Source of the DNA: an uncultured Alphaproteobacteria bacterium
GTDB taxonomy: Bacteria > Pseudomonadota > Alphaproteobacteria > Methylaequorales > Methylaequoraceae
Assembly: GCA_902536655.1 (NCBI GenBank)
Contig: CACAYF010000002.1
Location: 72,693-136,692, forward strand
Direction: 5' to 3'
DNA: 64,000 bases
Below, one piece after another: positions 21,294 through 30,026 of this stretch (the first letter of the stretch is position 1; every line of letters starts with the position of its first letter). The position numbers were made by a program, and so were the translations under genes. The notes beneath the pieces were generated by a model, which saw only the letters and a list, made by a program, of their open reading frames with translations, was not told where the DNA came from and searched no databases.

Positions 21294-22123
21294 AAAAAAT
21301 AAAAATATTTGAGGACTTTTATTTCTCAAACAATTCAGAAATTAAATTCATTCTTGGTCCATGCCAAATCGAAAGTAAGCAACACGCTTTTGATGTCTGT
21401 CATGAAATTGAAAGATTATCAAAAAAATTAAAATTTAAATACATTTTTAAGAGCTCTTTTGATAAAGCTAATAGAACTAGTCACAAGAGCAAACGAGGTA
21501 TTGGAATAAAAAAAGGTCTAGATATTTTAACTCAAATACGAGAAAAATTTGGGTGTCCAGTTATTTCAGACGTTCATGAATCGTCACAATGTAAGATTGT
21601 AAAAGAATCATTAGATGTTATTCAAATTCCTGCTTTTTTGTGCAGACAAACGGACATTTTAATAGCAGCCGGAAGAACAAAATTACCAATTAATATTAAA
21701 AAAGGTCAATTTCTATCGCCGTGGGATATCTCCAATGTCATTCAAAAAGTAGTTTCAACGGGAAATAAAAAATTGCTTCTTACTGAAAGAGGTACAATGT
21801 TTGGGTATAATAATCTCGTTTCAGATATGCGATCACTTCCAATAATGAAAAAAACTGGTTATCCAGTAATATTTGATGCAACACATTCCGTACAACTTCC
21901 TGGTTTAAAAGGTCATTCTTCAGGTGGTCAATCTGAATTTGTATCAGTTTTATCAAAAGCTGCAGTAACAACTGGAATTTCTGGAATATTTATTGAAACC
22001 CACGACAATCCAAAAAAAGCTCCATCAGACGGCTCAAATATGGTATCACTGAAGGAATTAGGTAATTTAATTCATTCAATAATTCTGTATGATAATCTAT
22101 CCAAGAACGAGAGGCTAAATTAA
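21290..22123 (+). CDS. kdsA: 2-dehydro-3-deoxyphosphooctonate aldolase
   Basis: FILGPCQIES, FKSSFDKANRTS, DVHESSQ, DATHSVQLPG. Confidence 0.95.
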   Translation: MKKIKIFEDFYFSNNSEIKFILGPCQIESKQHAFDVCHEIERLSKKLKFKYIFKSSFDKANRTSHKSKRGIGIKKGLDILTQIREKFGCPVISDVHESSQCKIVKESLDVIQIPAFLCRQTDILIAAGRTKLPINIKKGQFLSPWDISNVIQKVVSTGNKKLLLTERGTMFGYNNLVSDMRSLPIMKKTGYPVIFDATHSVQLPGLKGHSSGGQSEFVSVLSKAAVTTGISGIFIETHDNPKKAPSDGSNMVSLKELGNLIHSIILYDNLSKNERLN

Positions 22124-23400
22124 TGTCAAAAATCAAATCACTCTTTGCGAGAGAGATAATTGATAGCAGAGGAGTCCCAACTGTTGAAGTTGAAATAGAG
22201 TTAACATCTAATCATAGAAGTATTGCCTCTGTTCCCTCTGGAGCTTCAACAGGAACTTTTGAAGCTTATGAATTAAGAGATGGAGATAAAAATCGATTTT
22301 TTTCAAAAGGTGTCAAGAACGCGATTAATTTGATCAACTCTGAGGTCAAAGAAACAATTTTAGGGCTTGATGTAATGAATCAAAAAGAAATTGATACTAT
22401 TTTAATAGAGCTGGATGGAACCAAAAACAAAAAAAGGCTTGGAGCAAATTCAATTTTGGCAGTATCACTTGCGTGTGCAAAAGCAGCTTCAACATTTTTA
22501 AACACACCTTTATACAAATATATTGGAGGAATACAAAATACTATTCCAACACCAATGATGAATATTATCAACGGAGGATGCCATTCGAACAACGCATTAG
22601 ATTTCCAAGAATTCATGATAATTCCTGCACATTTTAAATCATTTAAAGAATCGTTAAGAGCTGGTTGTGAGGTATTTTATTATTTAAAGCAATTACTAAT
22701 TTCTAAAAATCTTTCAACATCAGTTGGAGACGAGGGAGGGTTTGCACCAGATATTTCATCAAATAGAGAATGTCTTGATTTAATTATTAATGCAATAGAT
22801 AAAGCAGGTTATAAACCTGGAAAAGAAATTTATATCGCACTAGATGTTGCAGCATCAGAATTTTTTAATAAACAAATGTATACGCTTTCTGGTGAATCAC
22901 TGAAAGTAAATAGTGAAGGTCTTATAAGATACTATGATAATTTAATTAAAAACTACCCAATCATTTCAATTGAAGACGGACTTGACGAAAATGATTGGGA
23001 TGGGTGGAGAGCACTTACCTCTGAAATAGGTGATAAATGTCAACTTGTTGGTGACGATCTATTTGTAACATCAACAGAAAGATTAAAAAAAGGGATTGAT
23101 AGTGATTGCGGTAATTCCGTTTTAATAAAACTTAATCAGATTGGCACAGTAACTGAAACTATTAATACAATAGTATTAGCTAAACAAAATAATTTTAATA
23201 CAATAATTTCGCACAGATCAGGAGAAACAGAGGAAACTTTTATTTCAGATTTTTCAGTAGGAATGTCATCAGGTCAGATAAAAACCGGTTCTCTCTGTAG
23301 ATCTGAGAGAATTTCTAAATATAATCAACTGTTAAGAATAGAAGATAGAGAGGAAAACTTGAAATTTTCTGGTGTTGATCCCTTCAATAAATATTTATGA
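22123..23400 (+). CDS. eno: Enolase
   Basis: AREIIDSRGVPTVEVE, SVGDEGGFAPD, ISIEDGLDENDWDGW, SHRSGETEETFI. Confidence 0.97.
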   Translation: MSKIKSLFAREIIDSRGVPTVEVEIELTSNHRSIASVPSGASTGTFEAYELRDGDKNRFFSKGVKNAINLINSEVKETILGLDVMNQKEIDTILIELDGTKNKKRLGANSILAVSLACAKAASTFLNTPLYKYIGGIQNTIPTPMMNIINGGCHSNNALDFQEFMIIPAHFKSFKESLRAGCEVFYYLKQLLISKNLSTSVGDEGGFAPDISSNRECLDLIINAIDKAGYKPGKEIYIALDVAASEFFNKQMYTLSGESLKVNSEGLIRYYDNLIKNYPIISIEDGLDENDWDGWRALTSEIGDKCQLVGDDLFVTSTERLKKGIDSDCGNSVLIKLNQIGTVTETINTIVLAKQNNFNTIISHRSGETEETFISDFSVGMSSGQIKTGSLCRSERISKYNQLLRIEDREENLKFSGVDPFNKYL

Positions 23401-23678
23401 GTGTGATTAAAACAAAATTTATAATTTTTATAAATTTTTCAATTTCTTTCTTTTTATTATTTGAAATATTATTTAGTGAAAAAAATATATTCAAATTTCT
23501 TAATAATTTTGATTTGATAAACGAATATCAAACTACTTTAATAAATAAAAAAAAAAAGTTTGAGGCACTTGAAAATTTTTTAGATAATTTTAAGAGTTCA
23601 GATGAATTTAAAAAAATTGTCATAAAAGACAAACTATTCTATAAAGAAAAGGATGAAAAAATCTTTTTATATGATTAA
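23397..23678 (+). CDS. ftsB: FtsB/DivIC-like septum formation initiator
   Basis: Short N-terminal TM plus coiled-coil, IVIKDKLFYKEKDEKIFLY C-terminus; directly after eno as in other alphaproteobacteria. Confidence 0.7.
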   Translation: MSVIKTKFIIFINFSISFFLLFEILFSEKNIFKFLNNFDLINEYQTTLINKKKKFEALENFLDNFKSSDEFKKIVIKDKLFYKEKDEKIFLYD

Positions 23679-24160
23679 TTTTCAACAATATTTAGACAAA
23701 TATTAATCATTTCTTTTACTGTTGAGTTGATAATGGATTTACGATCCTTTAGATTAAAACACTTTTTAAAAGAAAAAGTCTTTTCCTTATAATTTACTCC
23801 GATGAAAACTGTTCCAATTGGGAAATTTTTATTTAAAATCGCCGGTCCTGCTTGACCGGTACAAGAAATAGCAAGTGTTTTTCTGGAATTTGAAAATTTA
23901 ATTACTTCGTTTACCATATACTTTGACATTTCTTTACTAACTACATTCGTTTTATCTATTTTTTTTTTAAGTCCTAAAATCTTTGATTTAGACTCGTTTG
24001 TGTATGTAACGAGACTATAGTTAAAAATTTTAGAAGCATCTTTATTTTTTATTATCTCAAATGCAAATCTTCCACCTGTTATGGATTCTGCGGCACAAAG
24101 TTTTATATTCTTTTTCCGTAAAATATGTATTAATCTTTTTGTTTTACTCTCATATTTCAT
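23675..24160 (-). CDS. pncC: CinA C-terminal domain nicotinamide-nucleotide amidase
   Basis: CAAESITGGRFAFEI, SCTGQAGP, IGTVFIGV. Confidence 0.88.
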   Translation of the reverse strand: MKYESKTKRLIHILRKKNIKLCAAESITGGRFAFEIIKNKDASKIFNYSLVTYTNESKSKILGLKKKIDKTNVVSKEMSKYMVNEVIKFSNSRKTLAISCTGQAGPAILNKNFPIGTVFIGVNYKEKTFSFKKCFNLKDRKSIINSTVKEMINICLNIVEN

Positions 24161-24599
24161 AATAAATGAAAAAAATAATTGCTACAATCAAACCAGCAAT
24201 AACGTCATCAATAAGCACACTAGAAATGCTCTTTTGATTATCAAAATAACTTATTGGGAATGGTTTGCTGATATCAAGAATTCTAAAAAGGAAGAAAGCC
24301 AAAAAATAATCTATAATTTTTTCATTACAAAAAATCAAGGCTATGGTTTGTCCTATATATTCATCACAAACGACATATTTTGGATCTTTATCTTTATTAT
24401 TTAATAGTAAGATTTTTAATAAAAGTAATGAAAAAAAATAATAAGTGGTGATACAAAGAATTAATATTTCTAATGTGACGTTTATTTTTACAAACCATAC
24501 AACTGGTAGAACAATGAGAGATGCAATTGTTCCAGGAAAAAAAGGAAAAAATCCAACTCCAAACCCAGAACAAAAAAAAAGGGGAAAGTTTTTAATCAT
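24150..24599 (-). CDS. pgpA: Phosphatidylglycerophosphatase A
   Basis: CSGFGVGFFPFFPGTIASL, VVCDEYIGQTIAL, DDVIAGLIVA. Confidence 0.88.
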   Translation of the reverse strand: MIKNFPLFFCSGFGVGFFPFFPGTIASLIVLPVVWFVKINVTLEILILCITTYYFFSLLLLKILLLNNKDKDPKYVVCDEYIGQTIALIFCNEKIIDYFLAFFLFRILDISKPFPISYFDNQKSISSVLIDDVIAGLIVAIIFFIYYEI

Positions 24600-25752
24600 C
24601 TTTTGATAATGTTACTGAAACTTGACAAGCAATACCTTCCTCTCTGCCGAGAAACCCAAGTGTTTCTGTTGTTGTTCCTTTAATGTTAATTTTTTTAAAA
24701 TCAATGTCGAGAGCTTTTGCAACACTTTTTGTGAATTTTTTTTGGTATTTTGAAACTTTTGGTTTCTCACAAATTAAAGTAACATCTAGATTATTTATTT
24801 TAAACTTTTCACTTTGAAGTAATTTTTTTGCATATTTCATAAAAAAAATTGATTGTCTATTTTTCCACTTCTTTTCAGTTGGGGGGAAGTGATTTCCTAT
24901 ATCACCTAGGCACAAACCTCCTAAAATAGCGTCAACAATTGAATGAAAACCAACGTCTGCGTCTGAATGTCCATCTAAACTTTTATCAAATGGAATCGTG
25001 ATTCCAAATATTGTAAGTTTATTCCCCTTTTTAAATTTATGTACATCAAAGCCAGTTCCCACTCTTATGTCGTTCATATCATTATTTCTATTTTTAACTA
25101 TCAATTTACCTATTTTATAGTCTTCTTTGGTAGTTATTTTAAAGTTTATTTTTTCCCCTTTAATTAACTTAATTTTATTTCTTAATTCATATAAAATCAT
25201 AGAATCGTCAGTATGAATAGATTCTTTATTTTTTTTGTGAGCTTCATAAATTGAATTAAAACAGTAACCTTGTGGTGTTTGTATTAGTTTTAAGTTATCC
25301 CTTGGTATATTTGTGTATTTCTTATTTTTAAAATATCTAGCTGAATCATAAACTTTTATAGATGGTATAACGCTTATTTCGTTCTCAAGTTTTTTTAATA
25401 CTTTTTTTAATAAACTCACGCTAAAGAAAGGTCTCACTGCATCATGAATTACTACATATTTAGGGTTCAAAGATTTTGCTGCGTTCAAACCATTAAAAAC
25501 TGACTTTTGCCTGTTATCCCCACCAAGAACTACTTTAATATATTTATTGTTAAATAATTTTTTAGTCGATTTAAAAAAATCTTTATGACTAACAACTATA
25601 ATGTAACTAAATAAATTTGAACTAATAAATTTTTCAACGCTAGTTTCTATAATTGTTTTTTTATTTAATTTATAAAACTGTTTTGGTTTAGATATATCAA
25701 ATCTTTTGCCAGTTCCTCCACTAAGTATTATTGCTAGATTATTTTTTTGCAT
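24592..25752 (-). CDS. ispDF: Bifunctional IspD/IspF (CDP-ME synthase / MECDP synthase)
   Basis: IspD: LSGGTGKRF, HDAVRPF; IspF: RVGTGFDVHKF, DGHSDADVGFHSIVDAILG. Confidence 0.95.
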   Translation of the reverse strand: MQKNNLAIILSGGTGKRFDISKPKQFYKLNKKTIIETSVEKFISSNLFSYIIVVSHKDFFKSTKKLFNNKYIKVVLGGDNRQKSVFNGLNAAKSLNPKYVVIHDAVRPFFSVSLLKKVLKKLENEISVIPSIKVYDSARYFKNKKYTNIPRDNLKLIQTPQGYCFNSIYEAHKKNKESIHTDDSMILYELRNKIKLIKGEKINFKITTKEDYKIGKLIVKNRNNDMNDIRVGTGFDVHKFKKGNKLTIFGITIPFDKSLDGHSDADVGFHSIVDAILGGLCLGDIGNHFPPTEKKWKNRQSIFFMKYAKKLLQSEKFKINNLDVTLICEKPKVSKYQKKFTKSVAKALDIDFKKINIKGTTTETLGFLGREEGIACQVSVTLSKDD

Positions 25753-25776
25753 TAAATATTATAGTATAAATATTAT

Positions 25777-26583
25777 ATGAATGTTTACACGTCAATTGAA
25801 GCCATCTCTATCTTAAGCTTTATTCTATTTTCTCTGTTATGTTTTACAAGGATAGAAAATAATACAGATATAAATAAAATTTCTTACTTATTCTCTTTAT
25901 TTTTTCAAGCGTTTGTAGGGATTATTTATTATTTTTTTGTTTTGAACTTTCTTTCAAATAAGCTTGCACTTGTTGCCTCTCTTTTAATTGTGATATTCTT
26001 TTCAATTTTTTTTATCTTATCTATATTTTCGTTTCAATTTATCAGATTACGCGTTCTCTTTATTCCTTTCTTTTTAGTAATAATTATTTTTAGGTTTCTT
26101 ATTTGTATATCATCACTCGGTGAAACTAATAATGTACAACTATTTGAAAGTCAATATTTAGTTCTTCATATTATTACATCATTGTTATCATATTCACTAA
26201 TAACAATAAGCCTTGTGACATCTTTTTGTATTTTTATTCAAGATTCTAATATTAAAAAAATGAAGTATAATAGAATTATAAATAATTTCCTTCCTTCTAT
26301 GTATGAAAGTGAAATCCTAGCGATTAGGTTTTTATACTTAACAATTATTTTTTTAATTATTTCTTTGGTATCTGGACTGTATTATTTTATTGAAACTGGG
26401 AATAAATTAATTTATTTTTTTAACGAAAAAGTTATTTTTAGTTTAATTTCATTATCGCTTACTTTAACAATAATTATCGTAAGAATATTTAGAGGTATAT
26501 CAGGGAATATGGTTTTTAAGATGGTTTTACTGAGTTATCTATTAATTAGTTTTTCTTATTTCGGAGTTAGATTGTTAAACTAA
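25777..26583 (+). CDS. CcsA/YpjD-like polytopic inner-membrane protein (cytochrome c assembly superfamily)
   Basis: About 8 TM segments; LHIITSLLSYSLITISLVTSFCIFIQ ... LPSMYESEILAIRFLYLTIIFLIISLVSGLYY resembles YpjD/CcsA family. Confidence 0.55.
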   Translation: MNVYTSIEAISILSFILFSLLCFTRIENNTDINKISYLFSLFFQAFVGIIYYFFVLNFLSNKLALVASLLIVIFFSIFFILSIFSFQFIRLRVLFIPFFLVIIIFRFLICISSLGETNNVQLFESQYLVLHIITSLLSYSLITISLVTSFCIFIQDSNIKKMKYNRIINNFLPSMYESEILAIRFLYLTIIFLIISLVSGLYYFIETGNKLIYFFNEKVIFSLISLSLTLTIIIVRIFRGISGNMVFKMVLLSYLLISFSYFGVRLLN

Positions 26584-27524
26584 TGTTAAATGTTGGTGGA
26601 TTACAAATAAATTCTAATTTTCTGCTAGCACCAATGTCAGGTGTAACTGACTATCCATTCAGAGAAATAGTAAAAAAATTTAAACCAGGATTGGTATTTT
26701 CAGAGATGATTGCCAGTAGAGCACTACTTGCTAAAAATTCCAAAACAATGAAAATGATTAAAAAAACTGATAATTATCTTTCAGCAGTTCAAATTGCAGG
26801 TTGTGATCCAGAAGTTATGGCAGAAGCTTCAAAAATTTGCGAAGATAATGGAGCAGACATAATAGATATCAACATGGGTTGTCCTGTGAAAAAAGTGGTT
26901 AATGGCTACGCAGGTTCTGCATTAATGAAAGATGAAATATTAGCAACTAAAATATTAGAATCTGTTTCTAACTCTGTAAAAGTTCCAGTTACATTGAAAA
27001 TGCGTAAAGGTTGGGATGATAATTCTTTAAATGCGCCTAAGATTGCAAAGATTGCCGAGGACTGTGGTATTAAGATGATTACCATTCATGGCAGAACAAG
27101 ATGTCAAATGTATAAAGGTAAGTCAGATTGGAAGTTCGTTAAAAATGTGAAAAGTAACGTTAAAATACCGGTTCTTGTAAATGGAGATATAACAAATAAT
27201 AAAAATTTAAAACAAGCATTAAAAGAATCTCAAGCTGATGGTGTAATGATTGGAAGAGGTTCTTATGGAAAACCTTGGATATTCGAAGAGTTCAGTTCAA
27301 ATAAAAATAACTTTAAAATAGATGATGAATTAAAAAAGCAAATTATTCTTAATCATCTCCAACTCAGTTTAGATCATTATGGAAAAGATGTTGGCTTAAA
27401 ATCATTTAGAAAACATCTAGGTTGGTATTCAAAGTCAATAAATAACTCTAATGAATTTAGATTCAAAATAAACCAATGTACAGACGAAATTATTTTAAAA
27501 AATTTAATTAATGATTTCTTTTAA
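26583..27524 (+). CDS. dusB: tRNA-dihydrouridine synthase (DusB/NifR3)
   Basis: LAPMSGVTDYPFREI, DINMGCPVKKVVNGYAGSALM, ITIHGRTRCQMYKG. Confidence 0.94.
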   Translation: MLNVGGLQINSNFLLAPMSGVTDYPFREIVKKFKPGLVFSEMIASRALLAKNSKTMKMIKKTDNYLSAVQIAGCDPEVMAEASKICEDNGADIIDINMGCPVKKVVNGYAGSALMKDEILATKILESVSNSVKVPVTLKMRKGWDDNSLNAPKIAKIAEDCGIKMITIHGRTRCQMYKGKSDWKFVKNVKSNVKIPVLVNGDITNNKNLKQALKESQADGVMIGRGSYGKPWIFEEFSSNKNNFKIDDELKKQIILNHLQLSLDHYGKDVGLKSFRKHLGWYSKSINNSNEFRFKINQCTDEIILKNLINDFF

Positions 27525-27532
27525 AACATTTT

Positions 27533-28579
27533 ATGTCTGAAAACCCTTCTTTATTTTTATTTAAAACAATATTTGAGCTTTTTCCTCAACCAATCTTTCT
27601 TTTAAACAAGAAAAACTTAAGAATTGAATATTGTAACTTTGAAACACAAAATTTATTAGGAAAAAGTAATGAATCTTTAAAAGGTGTCTTACTTAAAGAT
27701 ATATTCGCAGATGATCTAATTTTAATTGCTCATATTTTGGAAATAAAAAAAAAAAATGGAGTTTTTCTCATAAAAGATAAAATTAGATTTAAAGATTCAT
27801 TCTTTGAAATTAACTGTATCATCTCTGAAGAACTTAATAATTTTTTTTTTATTATTTTAAATAAAGTTATTCAAGAAAACAGGTCTTCAGTCGAAATGAA
27901 CTATCTTGATGAAATATTTTCTGTTTTGTCGCATGAAGTTAACAACCCAATTTCATCAATTAAACTTGCTATTGATTTAATAAAAAAAAATTATTCACAT
28001 GTTGATGATGAACTTATAAAAATTATCAAATCAGAATCATCAAGAATAACTAGACTTTTTCAAAATATTAATTTTAGAGATTCAAGAAGTATTTCATTAA
28101 AAACTAATGAGAATATTCATGAATTAATCAGACTAAGTTTATTTAAAATAAAACAAATGCCTAATAAATTAAATATTACTGAAGAATTTGATCCATCTCT
28201 TCCTTTAATCAAAATTAATAGAGATTTGATGATGCAAGTTCTTGACAATATTTTAATTAATGCATACGAATCTTCCTTATTTAATAAAAATTCCTATTTA
28301 AAGATTCAAACGAGATTTGTTGTTGGAGAGAGTATATCAATACCAAACCTAAAAAATTCCATAAAAAAGAATTCTTTAAAAATTAGTATTTGTGACAACG
28401 GGAAAGGAATTCCAAAAGAATCAATAGAAAAGATATTTCTACCATTTTATTCAACAAAAAAAAGAGGTTCAGGAATAGGATTATTTTTGGTAAAAAGAAT
28501 TATTGATGATCATGAAGGCACCGTAGCTATAGAATCACAAGAAGGAGTTACAATAGCACAAATTATTCTACCATTTTAA
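27533..28579 (+). CDS. ntrB: Nitrogen regulation histidine kinase NtrB (PAS + HisKA + HATPase)
   Basis: LSHEVNNPISSIKLAIDLI, VLDNILINAYES, DNGKGIP, GSGIGLFLVKRII; next to ntrC. Confidence 0.88.
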   Translation: MSENPSLFLFKTIFELFPQPIFLLNKKNLRIEYCNFETQNLLGKSNESLKGVLLKDIFADDLILIAHILEIKKKNGVFLIKDKIRFKDSFFEINCIISEELNNFFFIILNKVIQENRSSVEMNYLDEIFSVLSHEVNNPISSIKLAIDLIKKNYSHVDDELIKIIKSESSRITRLFQNINFRDSRSISLKTNENIHELIRLSLFKIKQMPNKLNITEEFDPSLPLIKINRDLMMQVLDNILINAYESSLFNKNSYLKIQTRFVVGESISIPNLKNSIKKNSLKISICDNGKGIPKESIEKIFLPFYSTKKRGSGIGLFLVKRIIDDHEGTVAIESQEGVTIAQIILPF

Positions 28580-28589
28580 GTTTTACAAC

Positions 28590-30026
28590 ATGCAAAAAAA
28601 AATTCTTATTATTGACGACGATTACTCATTGAGAACAGTGATGCTAAAAGCATTACGAACCTCAAAAATTGCTATTAAAACTGCGTCAACTATTTCTGAA
28701 GGTTGGTATTTACTTGAAAAAGAAGATTTTGATTTAGTGATTTGTGACGTTATTCTTCCAGATGGTGATGGGCTTGAGTTAGTAAAAAAGCTTAAGAAAA
28801 AATTCGATCATTTGGAATTTATTATTATAAGTGCTCAGAATAATATTTTAACTGCAATAAAGGCAGATCAACTAGATGTTTTTGAATATATACCAAAACC
28901 AATTGATTTAAATGATTTGATAATATCTGTGGATAGATCTTTAAAAAAAAATTCAGAAAAAAACAAAGAAATTAAATTCGAAGAAAATCTTCCAATGATA
29001 GGTACGTCATCAGTTATGCAAGTTGTTTATAAAAATATTGCCAAAATTACTAAAACAAATTTCTCAGTTTTTATAAATGGTGAGTCAGGTACAGGAAAGG
29101 AACTTGTTGCGAAAACTATTCATAATTTTAGTGATAGATCAGACAAACCTTACACTGCAATAAATATGGCTTCATTACCAAAAAATTTAATTGAAAGTGA
29201 ATTATTTGGATATGAAAAGGGTGCATTTACTGGTGCTGATCGGAAAACCTCAGGTTTTTTTGAAAAATCGTCTGGTGGAACACTTTTTTTAGATGAAATT
29301 GGTGATATGCCATATGATATTCAATCTAGGTTACTTAGGGTTCTTCAATTTGGAGAATTTACAAGAGTAGGTGGAAGGGAGGTTATCAAAACTGATGTTA
29401 GAATAATTTCAGCAACAAATAAAAATATTAAATCTTTAATTGAGGAGGGAGAGTTTAGAGAAGATTTATTTTACAGATTAAATGTTATAAATATTTTCCT
29501 TCCACCTCTTCGAGAAAGGGAAAATGATATCATTTCACTAGGAAGACACTATCTTAATCTTTATTCTGATGGAAAAAAACAATTTGATAGCTCTGCTATT
29601 AATTTCTTAAAATCTCACTTGTGGCCAGGAAATGTCAGGGAGTTAGAAAACTTATTGAAGAGAGTATCTGTATTAACATCTGATACGATTATTAGTTCTT
29701 CAATTCTTCAGGATTATATAGATTATGATAAATTTGAACCATTACAAAAAAAAGAAATTACAAATGTGCGTAATGAAAAAGAAAATCTTCGTTCTTATCT
29801 TGAAAATTTTTTAAAAAACTTTTTTGATAGTTTAGATAGGAATGATCAAAAGATGGAATTACATGAAAAATTTATGGATGAATTTGAAAGACCATTAATA
29901 TTAAAATCACTAGAGTTCTGTAAGGGTAATCAAATTAAAACCTCACAAATATTAGGTATAAATAGAAACACTTTGAGATCAAAATTAAAAAAACTAAATA
30001 TATCCTCGAAATATGGAAAAAAATGA
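28590..30026 (+). CDS. ntrC: Nitrogen regulation response regulator NtrC (REC + sigma54 AAA+ + Fis HTH)
   Basis: GESGTGKELVAKTIH, ELFGYEKGAFTGADR, GGTLFLDEIGDMP, GNQIKTSQILGINRNTLRSKLK. Confidence 0.93.
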   Translation: MQKKILIIDDDYSLRTVMLKALRTSKIAIKTASTISEGWYLLEKEDFDLVICDVILPDGDGLELVKKLKKKFDHLEFIIISAQNNILTAIKADQLDVFEYIPKPIDLNDLIISVDRSLKKNSEKNKEIKFEENLPMIGTSSVMQVVYKNIAKITKTNFSVFINGESGTGKELVAKTIHNFSDRSDKPYTAINMASLPKNLIESELFGYEKGAFTGADRKTSGFFEKSSGGTLFLDEIGDMPYDIQSRLLRVLQFGEFTRVGGREVIKTDVRIISATNKNIKSLIEEGEFREDLFYRLNVINIFLPPLRERENDIISLGRHYLNLYSDGKKQFDSSAINFLKSHLWPGNVRELENLLKRVSVLTSDTIISSSILQDYIDYDKFEPLQKKEITNVRNEKENLRSYLENFLKNFFDSLDRNDQKMELHEKFMDEFERPLILKSLEFCKGNQIKTSQILGINRNTLRSKLKKLNISSKYGKK

